DNA from: JAYOFM01 sp038117225
GTDB lineage: Bacteria; Pseudomonadota; Alphaproteobacteria; Rhodospirillales; Casp-alpha2
Length of the DNA: 9,038 bases
Reading direction: 5' to 3'
NCBI GenBank assembly: GCA_038117225.1
Contig: JAYOFM010000127.1
Span: 1 to 9,038, forward strand
Below the pieces are notes generated by a model that worked only from the letters and a program-made list of their open reading frames with translations, was not told the DNA's origin and made no database searches. Below are positions 1-6,093 of this stretch, one piece after another. The stretch's first letter is position 1. Every line of letters begins with the position of its first letter. A program made the position numbers and the translations under genes.

Positions 1-380
1 GCGCCATCACCATGGGCGGCTTAATCGTCGCCTCGGGCCGCAAGTACAACGAAACCAATGAGCTCAAGGCCTTCGCCATCGCCGCCAACGCGCGTTCGAA
101 GCACCTGCCGAACCTGCCGACGCTGCGCGAATTGGGCATCGACATGGAATATGCCATCAAGCGCGGCATCGTCGCGCCGAAGGGTACACCGAAGGATAAG
201 ATTGAACACTGGGCCGGCATCTTCAAGAAAGCCGCCGCGGATCCCGAGCTCATGAAGCAGATGGATGCCAAGGGCACCGACGTGGCCTGGGTTGGGCCCG
301 CCGACTACCGCAAGTGGGCCGACGATACCTTCAACGCCCACAAGAAGGTCGCCATCAAGATCGGCATGTACAAGCCGTAA
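1..380 (+). CDS. tctC: Tct/Bug-family periplasmic substrate-binding protein, C-terminal part (5' end outside window)
   Basis: This is the C-terminal ~126 residues of the extracytoplasmic binding protein of a tripartite tricarboxylate transporter, which captures a (usually carboxylated) ligand in the periplasm and delivers it to the TctAB membrane pair. The frame is open to the left edge (first whole codon at 3), so the ATG at 12 is an internal methionine and the signal peptide lies outside the window. Visible family features are the 'LPNLPTLRELG' segment (compare LPDVPTxxExG in Bug proteins), 'GIVAPKGTPKDKI' (compare aPaGTPxxiv), and the final helical 'AAADPELMKQMDAKG' region. Its position directly before tctB and tctA supports the call. 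The ligand-contacting N-terminal lobe is missing, so the ligand cannot be guessed from this piece. It could equally be annotated simply as a Bug receptor. Confidence 0.88.
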   Translation, partial: AITMGGLIVASGRKYNETNELKAFAIAANARSKHLPNLPTLRELGIDMEYAIKRGIVAPKGTPKDKIEHWAGIFKKAAADPELMKQMDAKGTDVAWVGPADYRKWADDTFNAHKKVAIKIGMYKP

Positions 381-406
381 GGCGCTTGTCGACGCCTTTG
401 GGAAAT

Positions 407-430
407 GCCCGGGCGGGTGGCCGCCCGGGC
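407..430 (+). terminator. GC-rich perfect hairpin between tctC and tctB
   Basis: The arms GCCCGGGCGG (407-416) and CCGCCCGGGC (421-430) are exact reverse complements around a 4-base loop, GTGG. A 10 bp all-G/C stem 27 bases after the tctC stop should be very stable. The sequence after it (cctcctttggaatgtttta) is only loosely T-rich, so it is not a clean intrinsic terminator. A partial terminator or an mRNA-stabilising 3' hairpin fits better, because it would let the binding protein be made in excess over the membrane subunits. That role is inferred from the position. Confidence 0.6.
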
Positions 431-460
431 GCCTCCTTTGGAATGTTTTAGAGATTATCC

Positions 461-973
461 ATGACCCGAATTAACCGCGATGCCGTCGTGGCCATCGTGC
501 TGCTGCTGTTCTGCGGCGTCATGTTCTGGGCCAGCTTCGAAATCCGCCAGCCCGATTACGGCGTGCTGATGCCGAGCACCTGGCCACGCATTATCATCGG
601 CTTGATGGCATTTTTGTCGTGCATCTATCTGGTGCAATCGCTGCGCCTGACCAAGGATCTGGGAGATGCCGATCCGTCATCACCGTCGGCGCCATCCGGT
701 GGCGGGTTCGGCGGCTGGTTCCGGCATTGGCGTAATCCGATCTACTGTTTCGCGCTGTTCTTCGGCTATCTCGCCTCCATGCCTTACCTCGGCATGTTGT
801 TGTCGGGCATTTCTTTCGTATTCTTGCTGTGCACGGTGCTCGGCGGCTGGGACGGCAAGAAACCGCTGATCCATCTGGCCATCGCCGTCATTGCCGTCGG
901 CGGCATGTGGTCGCTGTTCACCTATGGCCTCGGCGTGCTGCTGCCGTCGGGCGCCCTGTTCGATAATCTTTAG
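461..973 (+). CDS. tctB: TctB-family small membrane subunit of tripartite tricarboxylate transporter
   Basis: This encodes 170 residues, the usual size for TctB, the small inner-membrane subunit that pairs with TctA. Four hydrophobic segments fit the family topology: about residues 8-27, 41-62, 93-130 (a long stretch that may be one or two passes) and 139-162. They are separated by a polar Gly/Ser/Pro-rich loop at about 70-90. The 'MPSTWPRII' stretch after the first helix resembles the conserved 'xGPxxFP' region of TctB proteins. Sequence conservation in this family is low, so the call rests on size, topology and position between a Bug receptor and tctA. The ATG at 461 starts the protein just before the first membrane helix. 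No strong Shine-Dalgarno sequence is visible upstream. tctA follows 18 bp downstream. Confidence 0.87.
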   Translation: MTRINRDAVVAIVLLLFCGVMFWASFEIRQPDYGVLMPSTWPRIIIGLMAFLSCIYLVQSLRLTKDLGDADPSSPSAPSGGGFGGWFRHWRNPIYCFALFFGYLASMPYLGMLLSGISFVFLLCTVLGGWDGKKPLIHLAIAVIAVGGMWSLFTYGLGVLLPSGALFDNL

Positions 974-991
974 GGTGAGTGGGTCCGGCTT

Positions 992-2671
992 ATGATCATG
1001 GAGAATGTCGGCCTCGCCTTCGGCGAAATTCTGCACCTGAAGACCCTGGCCTTCATGATGGTCGGCGTCGCCGCCGGTTTGATGGCCGGCGCCATCCCCG
1101 GCTTCACCATCGCCATGGCGGTGGTGCTGACCCTGCCGTTCACCTTCGGCATGCCGGCGACGCAGGGTCTGGCGACCATGGTCAGCGTGCTGGTCGGCGG
1201 CCTGTCGGGTGGTCTCATGGCCGGCATTCTGACCGGTATTCCCGGCACCCCCAGTTCCGTCGCCACCACCTTCGACGGGCACCCCATGGCCAAGAAGGGC
1301 CGGCCCGGTTTGGCGCTTGGCATCGGTGTGTGGTCGTCCTTCGCCGGCGGCACCATCTCGGCCGTTCTGCTGGTCACCCTGGCGCCGCAACTGGCGCGCA
1401 TCGGGCTCGAATTCCAGCCCTGGGACTATTTCATGCTGGTCATGTTCGCCTTGACCATCACCGCCAGTCTGGCCGGCAAGCATCTCGTGAAGGGGTTGAT
1501 CGCCGGCGCGCTCGGCCTGTTCGTTCGCACCATCGGCGAGGACGAGGCGGTCGGCATGGCGCGCTTCGATTTCGGCACCGAGGCGCTGCTGCAAGGGTTC
1601 GATTTCATCGCCGTGTTGATCGGCCTGTTCGCCTTCAGCCAGTTGCTGACCGACGTTCGCGATCCGGTCAACGCCCACCGTTCCCTGGCCGAGCGCTCGG
1701 ACGCCAAGGTCCGTATCGAACACATGGGGGCGATCCGTGAAATCGCCAAGCGTTGGACCATCGTCCTGCGCTCGTCGCTGATCGGCGTTTTTACCGGCAT
1801 CCTGCCGGGGGCCGGTGGCTCGGTTGCTAACATCCTCGCCTATGACCAAGCCAAGAAGGCGTCCAAGCACCCGGAGAAATTCGGCACCGGCATCCCCGAC
1901 GGCATCATCGCACCGGAAAGCTCGAACAATGCGGTCGAGGGTGGCGCGCTGATCGTGCTGATGGCGCTGGGTATTCCCGGCGACGTGACCACGGCCGTGA
2001 TGCTGGGTGCCTTGCTGATCCATGACGTCATTCCGTCCCCCACGTTCATCGCCGAGGAGCCGGTGCTGGCGTACTCCATCTTCATCGCCTTCTTCATGGC
2101 TAACTTCATGATGCTGGGTATGCAGTCGGTGATGCTCCGGGTGTTCGTTCTGGTGACGCGTGTGCGCATGTACATGCTGGCTAGTATCATCCTCGGCTTT
2201 TGTGCCATCGGCGTGTTCGCCATCAACAACGTGCTGCTTGATGTGTGGACCCTGTTGTGGTTCGGCATCCTGGGCCTGACCATGCGGCATTTCGGTTTCC
2301 CGCTGGCGCCAATGATTCTGGGTGTCGTGCTCGGCAATATCGCCGAATTGAACCTTGCCCGCGCCATGGCTATCACCACCGATATTTCACCCTTCTTCCT
2401 GCGCCCGTGGGCCATGTTCTTCTGTATCGTCGCCTTCTTCTCGGCTGCTTTCCCGGTGTTTCAGGAACATCGCGGCACCAAGGTATGGACCTTGTTCTAT
2501 ATGCCGCTGGCCTGCTTCGCGACGTCGGTTCCGCTGTTCCTGATGGGCGGCATCCCGCGGCCAGTGCTGGCCTGCATCCTGATCGCGCTCGGTGCTTGGA
2601 CCCTGTGGAAGCGCTGGCGTTCCGGCTGGACGCTGCCTAAGGCTGAAGGGCCGCTGCTGGTCGAAGGGTAG
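992..2671 (+). CDS. tctA: TctA-family large membrane subunit of tripartite tricarboxylate transporter, C-terminally extended
   Basis: This is the large permease subunit (559 residues), which translocates the carboxylate using an ion gradient. The two internally repeated signature regions of the family are clear. In the first half they are 'GLMAGAIPGF' (29-38) and 'GIPGTPSS' (82-89); in the second half 'GVFTGILPGAGGS' (265-277), 'PESSNNAVEGG' (309-319) and 'GIPGDVTTAVMLGALL' (327-342). Many hydrophobic segments span the whole length. TctA proteins are usually about 500 residues and end shortly after the segment seen here at 470-490. This one continues for about 65 residues with two more hydrophobic stretches (about 498-518 and 523-541) and a basic 'WKRWR' end. 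The start at ATG 992 follows a weak GGTGAG; the ATG at 998 is an alternative. It is almost certainly co-transcribed with tctB. Confidence 0.96.
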   Translation: MIMENVGLAFGEILHLKTLAFMMVGVAAGLMAGAIPGFTIAMAVVLTLPFTFGMPATQGLATMVSVLVGGLSGGLMAGILTGIPGTPSSVATTFDGHPMAKKGRPGLALGIGVWSSFAGGTISAVLLVTLAPQLARIGLEFQPWDYFMLVMFALTITASLAGKHLVKGLIAGALGLFVRTIGEDEAVGMARFDFGTEALLQGFDFIAVLIGLFAFSQLLTDVRDPVNAHRSLAERSDAKVRIEHMGAIREIAKRWTIVLRSSLIGVFTGILPGAGGSVANILAYDQAKKASKHPEKFGTGIPDGIIAPESSNNAVEGGALIVLMALGIPGDVTTAVMLGALLIHDVIPSPTFIAEEPVLAYSIFIAFFMANFMMLGMQSVMLRVFVLVTRVRMYMLASIILGFCAIGVFAINNVLLDVWTLLWFGILGLTMRHFGFPLAPMILGVVLGNIAELNLARAMAITTDISPFFLRPWAMFFCIVAFFSAAFPVFQEHRGTKVWTLFYMPLACFATSVPLFLMGGIPRPVLACILIALGAWTLWKRWRSGWTLPKAEGPLLVEG

Positions 2672-2708
2672 GGCGGACATTCATCCGCTGATTGGCATCA
2701 TCGCCGGG

Positions 2709-2718
2709 ACCGATCGGT
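2709..2718. promoter_or_regulatory. 10 bp perfect palindrome, possible operator
   Basis: ACCGATCGGT equals its own reverse complement. It lies about 14 bases upstream of the candidate -35 element at 2732, a place where an activator or repressor dimer could bind. A 10 bp palindrome can arise by chance in GC-rich DNA, and no regulator gene is in the window to pair it with. Confidence 0.2.
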
Positions 2719-2800
2719 TACGGTTTTTCGATTGTCGGCCCCGACCGGCCGTGTAGTATTCGCCATACCACCATATGAATTCCACCGACGTCGCATAATC

Positions 2801-2807
2801 GAGGGGG
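2801..2807 (+). promoter_or_regulatory. Ribosome binding site that decides the alpha-subunit start
   Basis: GAGGGGG lies 11 bases before the ATG at 2819. The frame is open upstream to a TTG at 2732, but that start has no Shine-Dalgarno sequence and would add 29 residues that do not look like the family. This site therefore supports 2819 as the start. The following bases (ggccacgc..atcatg) recur before the beta-1 gene. Confidence 0.6.
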
Positions 2808-2818
2808 CCACGCGCATC

Positions 2819-3328
2819 ATGGAATGGGCCAAGGACATCTACGCTGCCATCAAGGCGGAAGGGGTACGGCAAGTCGCCTACGTGCCCGACGCCGGTCACA
2901 AATGGCTGATCGAAACTTGCATCCAGGATAACGACATCACGGCGATCCCGCTGACCACGGAGGAAGAGGGCGTGGCGCTGGCCGCCGGCGCCTGGCTGGG
3001 CGGCGACAAGGCTGTCCTGCTGATGCAGTCCTCCGGCGTCGGCAATTGCATCAACATGCTATCGCTGATCCAGACTTGCCGGTTCCCGTTCGTTACTTTC
3101 GTCACCATGCGCGGCCAGTGGCACGAGTTCAATCCGTGGCAGATGCCGATGGGGCAAACCACGCGGGCGGCGCTGGAGACGGCGGGCATCCTGTGCGAGG
3201 AAGTCGAGGACCCGGCCGACGTGGGACCGCAGTCGGCGGCTATCCTGCATCGCGCCTTCACCGGTCAGCAGGCGGCGGCGCTGCTGTTGCACCAGCGTCT
3301 GGTGCCGATCAAGACCTTCGGCAAATAG
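2819..3328 (+). CDS. ThDP-dependent decarboxylase alpha subunit (phosphonopyruvate/sulfopyruvate decarboxylase, ComD-like)
   Basis: This is a 169-residue stand-alone ThDP-enzyme N-terminal (pyrimidine-binding) domain. In split decarboxylases of this class it pairs with a beta subunit that carries the diphosphate/Mg site to decarboxylate a 2-oxo acid to an aldehyde. The segment 'TTEEEGVALAAGAWLGG' (46-62) matches the region bearing the glutamate that activates ThDP (within E48-E50). It is followed by 'LLMQSSGVGNCINML' (67-81), the ComD-like 'mQNSGlGNsiNal' region, and by 'FVTMRGQWHEFNPW' (94-107). The length is typical for ComD-type subunits. It is the first gene of the enzyme operon, 15 bp ahead of the first beta gene. 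The substrate is not defined: phosphonopyruvate, sulfopyruvate or another 2-oxo acid are all possible. The cytoplasmic location is inferred from the lack of any signal or membrane segment. Confidence 0.85.
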   Translation: MEWAKDIYAAIKAEGVRQVAYVPDAGHKWLIETCIQDNDITAIPLTTEEEGVALAAGAWLGGDKAVLLMQSSGVGNCINMLSLIQTCRFPFVTFVTMRGQWHEFNPWQMPMGQTTRAALETAGILCEEVEDPADVGPQSAAILHRAFTGQQAAALLLHQRLVPIKTFGK

Positions 3329-3334
3329 GGGAGG
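3328..3334 (+). promoter_or_regulatory. Strong ribosome binding site for beta-1
   Basis: GGGGAGG overlaps the last base of the alpha stop codon and sits 9 bases before the ATG at 3344. It supports that start and coupled translation of alpha and beta-1. The bases after it nearly repeat those between the alpha site and its ATG. Confidence 0.7.
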
Positions 3335-3343
3335 CCACGCATC

Positions 3344-3949
3344 ATGTCCACGGAACGCGCCGAATCCTATCCGCTGCATCGCCGCGAGGTCGCCCAGCGA
3401 CTCAACGACACCTCCGGCGACACCCTGATCGTCACCGGTCTCGGGTCCACTAACTGGGATTTCACCGCCGCCGGCGATGGTCCGCATATCTTTCCGCTAT
3501 GGGGCGCCATGGGCGGCGCGATCCCGATGGGACTCGGTCTGGCCCTGGCGCAGCCGGACCGGCGTGTCCTCGTCTGCACCGGCGATGGCGAGGCGTTGAT
3601 GGGGATCGGTAGTCTCGCCACCGTCGCCGTGCGCGCGCCGCGCAATCTCGCCATCTGCGTGTTCGACAATGAACGCTATGGTGAAACCGGCATGCAGGCG
3701 ACGGCCACCGCGCACACCGCCGATCTGGCGGCGACGGCGGCGGCACTCGGCATTCCGGTTACCGGCACCATCCGTGACGAGGCCGAACTGGACGCGGCCC
3801 TGCCGACCATCCGCGAGTCCGATGGGCCGGTGTTTCAGGTCATCAAGGTGATGGCCGAGCGGCTTGATTTTGTGCTGCCGGCGAGGGACGGGGTGCACCT
3901 GAAGAATCGCTTCCGTCTGGCGCTGCTCGGCGACGCCGGCGTCAGTTGA
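3344..3949 (+). CDS. ThDP-dependent decarboxylase beta subunit, copy 1 (ComE-like)
   Basis: This is a 201-residue stand-alone ThDP-enzyme C-terminal (diphosphate-binding) domain. The Mg/diphosphate motif is complete: GDG at 80-82, then 26 residues, then N109 in 'VFDNERYG', within the usual GDG-x(24-27)-N spacing. The N-terminal half has 'GAMGGAIPMGLGLALA' (54-69), typical of the class. The 'YGETGMQAT' loop after the motif resembles 'YGxTGxQxT' in sulfopyruvate decarboxylase beta chains. It is about two thirds identical to the next gene, so this is a tandem duplicate. One visible difference is A121 where copy 2 has H120 in 'QATHT', with a histidine three residues later (H124) instead. It is probably the partner of the alpha gene just upstream. 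Both copies look intact, so neither appears to be a pseudogene. Confidence 0.87.
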   Translation: MSTERAESYPLHRREVAQRLNDTSGDTLIVTGLGSTNWDFTAAGDGPHIFPLWGAMGGAIPMGLGLALAQPDRRVLVCTGDGEALMGIGSLATVAVRAPRNLAICVFDNERYGETGMQATATAHTADLAATAAALGIPVTGTIRDEAELDAALPTIRESDGPVFQVIKVMAERLDFVLPARDGVHLKNRFRLALLGDAGVS

Positions 3950-3950
3950 G

Positions 3951-4553
3951 GTGGCTGAAAGCGGCCGTGCCGAAAGCTATCCGCTGCGTCGTCGCGACGT
4001 GGCGGCGCGGCTCAATGACCGATCTCTGCTGATCATCACCGGCCCTGGCGCCGTCACCTGGGATTTCACCGCCGCCGGCGATGGTCCACATCTGTTTCCA
4101 TTTTGGAATGCCCTCGGCGGCGCCGTCGCTAGCGGGCTCGGCCTCGCCCTGGCACGGCCGGACCGCCGCGTGCTTGTCGCCCTCGGCGACGGCGACATGC
4201 TGATGGGCTTGGGCTCCCTCGCTACCGTCGCCGCCGCCGGTCCTAAAAACCTCGCCGTCGCGGTGTTCGACAACGAGCGCTACGGCGAAACCGGCATGCA
4301 AGCGACCCACACGGCGTTTGGCGCCGACATCGCGGGCGCCGCCCGTGGATTGGGGATCCCATGCGCCGGCACGGTCACCGATGAGGCCGAATTCGAGGCC
4401 GCCTTGCCGCTGCTCACGCAGGCCGAAGGACCGGTCGTGCAGGTCATCAAGGTGCGGGCGGAACCGCTGGCGTTTGTGACCCCGGCGCGCGATGGCGGCT
4501 ATTTAAAGGATCGATTCCGACTGGCCCTGCTGGGGCCGGACGGCGTAAGCTGA
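3951..4553 (+). CDS. ThDP-dependent decarboxylase beta subunit, copy 2 (ComE-like)
   Basis: This is a second, 200-residue ThDP diphosphate-binding subunit. GDG is at 79-81 and N108 in 'VFDNERYG', so the cofactor site is intact. The 'GMQATHT' loop (115-121) keeps the histidine that, from memory, is common in ComE-type chains. The GTG start lies one base after the beta-1 stop and places the shared 'RAESYPL' block at almost the same distance from the start as in copy 1. No separate Shine-Dalgarno is evident, so translation is probably coupled to beta-1. There is no second alpha gene in the window. It may compete with copy 1 for the same alpha subunit, give a mixed alpha-beta-beta' complex, or serve a different substrate. 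Differences cluster in the N-terminal strand (residues 24-37) and the region after the TGMQAT loop. Confidence 0.87.
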   Translation: MAESGRAESYPLRRRDVAARLNDRSLLIITGPGAVTWDFTAAGDGPHLFPFWNALGGAVASGLGLALARPDRRVLVALGDGDMLMGLGSLATVAAAGPKNLAVAVFDNERYGETGMQATHTAFGADIAGAARGLGIPCAGTVTDEAEFEAALPLLTQAEGPVVQVIKVRAEPLAFVTPARDGGYLKDRFRLALLGPDGVS

Positions 4554-4585
4554 ATTCAAGCGGATCAGGTAAAATTCCACATTTC

Positions 4586-4590
4586 GGAGG
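4586..4590 (+). promoter_or_regulatory. Ribosome binding site of the aldehyde dehydrogenase gene
   Basis: GGAGG sits 5 bases before the ATG at 4596, in the 42 bp gap after beta-2. It fixes the start of the dehydrogenase and is among the strongest Shine-Dalgarno sequences in the window. Confidence 0.75.
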
Positions 4591-4595
4591 ATACG

Positions 4596-6089
4596 ATGGC
4601 GTCGCAACAGCTCGAAAAATTTCAAATGTATATCAACGGGGAGTCGGTCGATCCGGCATCCGGCGAGTGGTTTGAATCCTCGAACCCTTACACGGGCCAG
4701 CCGTGGGCGCTGTTCCCGCGCGGCAACGCGGATGACGCCAACCGTGCCGTCGCCGCCGCCAAGGCGGCCTTCCAAAACCCCGACTGGCGCGGCCTGACCG
4801 CGACCGCGCGCGGCCACCTGCTGCGCAAGCTGGGCGATCTGGTGGCGGAAAACGCCGAGCGACTGGCCGAGATCGAAGTGCGTGACAACGGCAAGCTGAT
4901 CGCCGAAATGGGCATGCAGCTCAAATACACGCCGCAATGGTACTATTACTTCGGCGGCCTCGCGGACAAGATCGAGGGCGAGGTCATACCCGTCGACAAG
5001 CCCGAAACCTTCAATTACACCCGGCATGAACCGCTTGGTGTCGTCGTCTGCGTGGTGCCGTGGAATTCGCCACTGATGCTGGCGGCGTGGAAGCTGGCAC
5101 CGGCGCTGGCGGCGGGCAATACGGTGGTTATCAAGCCGTCGGAATTTACTTCCGCCTCGACCCTGGAATTCATCAAGTTGGTCGAGCAGGCGGGCTTCCC
5201 CAAGGGCGTCGTCAACGTGGTCACCGGCTTCGGCAAGGAAGTCGGCCAGGCCCTGGTTGATCATCCGGATGTCGCCAAGATCGCCTTTACCGGCGGCGAG
5301 GCCTCCGGTCGCCACGTCTATGCCAGCGCCGCCGCCTCGTTGAAGCGGGTGTCGCTGGAACTCGGCGGCAAATCACCCAACATCGTGTTCGATGATTGCA
5401 ATATCGAAAACGCGGTCAAGGGCGTGGTCTCCGGCATCTTCGCGGCGACCGGGCAGACCTGCATCGCCGGCTCGCGCCTTTTGGTGCAGGAAAACATCCA
5501 CAATGAATTCGTCGACAAGCTGGTGACCTTGGCCAAGACGGCGCGGATGGGCGATCCCATGTCCATGGACACCCAGGTCGGCCCGGTCACCACCATTCCG
5601 CAGTACGAAAAAATCCTCGGCTACATGCAGGTCGCCAAGGACGAAGGGGCGGAATGCGTGCTCGGCGGCGGCAAGGCGACGCGGCCCGAATGCGGCGATG
5701 GCTGGTTTGTCGAGCCGACCGTATTCACCGGCGTTAACAACCAGATGCGTATCGCTCAGGAAGAAGTCTTCGGCCCGGTGCTGTCGGTGATCCCGTTCAA
5801 GGACGAGGAAGAAGCCCTGGCCATCGGCAACGACGTGGTCTACGGCCTCGCCGCCGGGGTATGGACGCAGAATATCCGCCGCGCCATTGCCATGTCCGAA
5901 CAACTGCAAGCCGGTACTGTCTGGGTCAATACCTATCGCGCGGTCAGCTACATGTCGCCGTTCGGTGGTTACAAACGTTCGGGCCTCGGCCGGGAAAGCG
6001 GCCAGGACGCCATCCGCGAATACATGCAGACCAAGTCGGTGTGGATTTCCTACGCCGAGGACGCGGCCAACCCGTTCGTGCTGCGCTGA
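4596..6089 (+). CDS. NAD(P)-dependent aldehyde dehydrogenase
   Basis: This full-length 497-residue member of the aldehyde dehydrogenase superfamily oxidises an aldehyde to the carboxylic acid. Landmarks are all present: 'PWNSPL' with the oxyanion-hole N157; 'KPSE' with K180 and E183 (cofactor ribose/adenine contacts); the Rossmann 'FTGG' at 231-234, where many relatives have FTGS; the general base E255 in 'LELGGK'; the catalytic C289 in 'GQTCIAG'; and E390 in 'EEVFGP'. The C-terminal 'PFGGYKRSGLGRE' (455-467) is also typical. The overall style resembles the betaine-aldehyde/aromatic semialdehyde branch, but the substrate cannot be told. Following the ThDP decarboxylase genes, its likely job is to oxidise the aldehyde they release. 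The HutI-like gene starts 4 bases after its stop. Confidence 0.96.
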   Translation: MASQQLEKFQMYINGESVDPASGEWFESSNPYTGQPWALFPRGNADDANRAVAAAKAAFQNPDWRGLTATARGHLLRKLGDLVAENAERLAEIEVRDNGKLIAEMGMQLKYTPQWYYYFGGLADKIEGEVIPVDKPETFNYTRHEPLGVVVCVVPWNSPLMLAAWKLAPALAAGNTVVIKPSEFTSASTLEFIKLVEQAGFPKGVVNVVTGFGKEVGQALVDHPDVAKIAFTGGEASGRHVYASAAASLKRVSLELGGKSPNIVFDDCNIENAVKGVVSGIFAATGQTCIAGSRLLVQENIHNEFVDKLVTLAKTARMGDPMSMDTQVGPVTTIPQYEKILGYMQVAKDEGAECVLGGGKATRPECGDGWFVEPTVFTGVNNQMRIAQEEVFGPVLSVIPFKDEEEALAIGNDVVYGLAAGVWTQNIRRAIAMSEQLQAGTVWVNTYRAVSYMSPFGGYKRSGLGRESGQDAIREYMQTKSVWISYAEDAANPFVLR

Positions 6090-6093
6090 CCCG

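Larger units (their letters stand above)
2672..2818 (+). promoter_or_regulatory. Non-coding gap with a possible promoter for the ThDP decarboxylase/dehydrogenase operon
   Basis: This 147 bp stretch separates the transporter genes from the enzyme genes and is the largest non-coding gap in the window. It holds a possible sigma70-type promoter: TTGTCG (2732-2737; 4 of 6 matches to TTGACA), a 16-base spacer, and TAGTAT (2754-2759; 4 of 6 matches to TATAAT). That would place transcription start near 2766 and leave a leader of about 50 bases. A weak stem (GCGGA 2673-2677 / TCCGC 2684-2688) follows the tctA stop but has no T run. I saw no riboswitch consensus; in particular, no convincing TPP-riboswitch core. 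The promoter call is by eye and tentative. Confidence 0.3.
3344..4553 (+). repeat. Tandem gene duplication of the beta subunit
   Basis: Two adjacent genes align end to end. A hand count gives about 135 identical residues out of about 197 aligned, with one 2-residue gap near residue 23. At DNA level the longest exact match I found is 30 bp (3454-3483 and 4058-4087), in the 'WDFTAAGDGP' region. Third-position differences are common elsewhere, so the duplication is not recent, or the 30 bp block reflects local conservation or gene conversion. Confidence 0.9.

Noticed and set aside
680..2290. A 536-codon open frame on the - strand opposite tctB and tctA
   Set aside because: It mirrors the codon bias of well-supported membrane protein genes on the + strand. 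Its product is low-complexity His/Gln/Asp/Gly-rich with no recognisable domain, so it is a shadow of the GC-rich coding strand.
2732..2818. Earlier TTG start for the decarboxylase alpha subunit
   Set aside because: It has no Shine-Dalgarno, it overlaps the candidate promoter, and the added 29 residues do not resemble the family; ATG 2819 has a GAGGGGG upstream.
2672..2818. TPP riboswitch in front of the ThDP enzyme genes
   Set aside because: The expected conserved core elements are not visible; using ThDP as a cofactor does not by itself imply such control.
4503..5315. A 270-codon - strand open frame opposite the aldehyde dehydrogenase
   Set aside because: It is a shadow frame of a gene with complete catalytic motifs, and has no supporting domain or start context.
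5887..6093. Longer start for the HutI-like protein
   Set aside because: The extension lies wholly inside the aldehyde dehydrogenase gene in another frame. The start at 6094 gives the normal HutI length.
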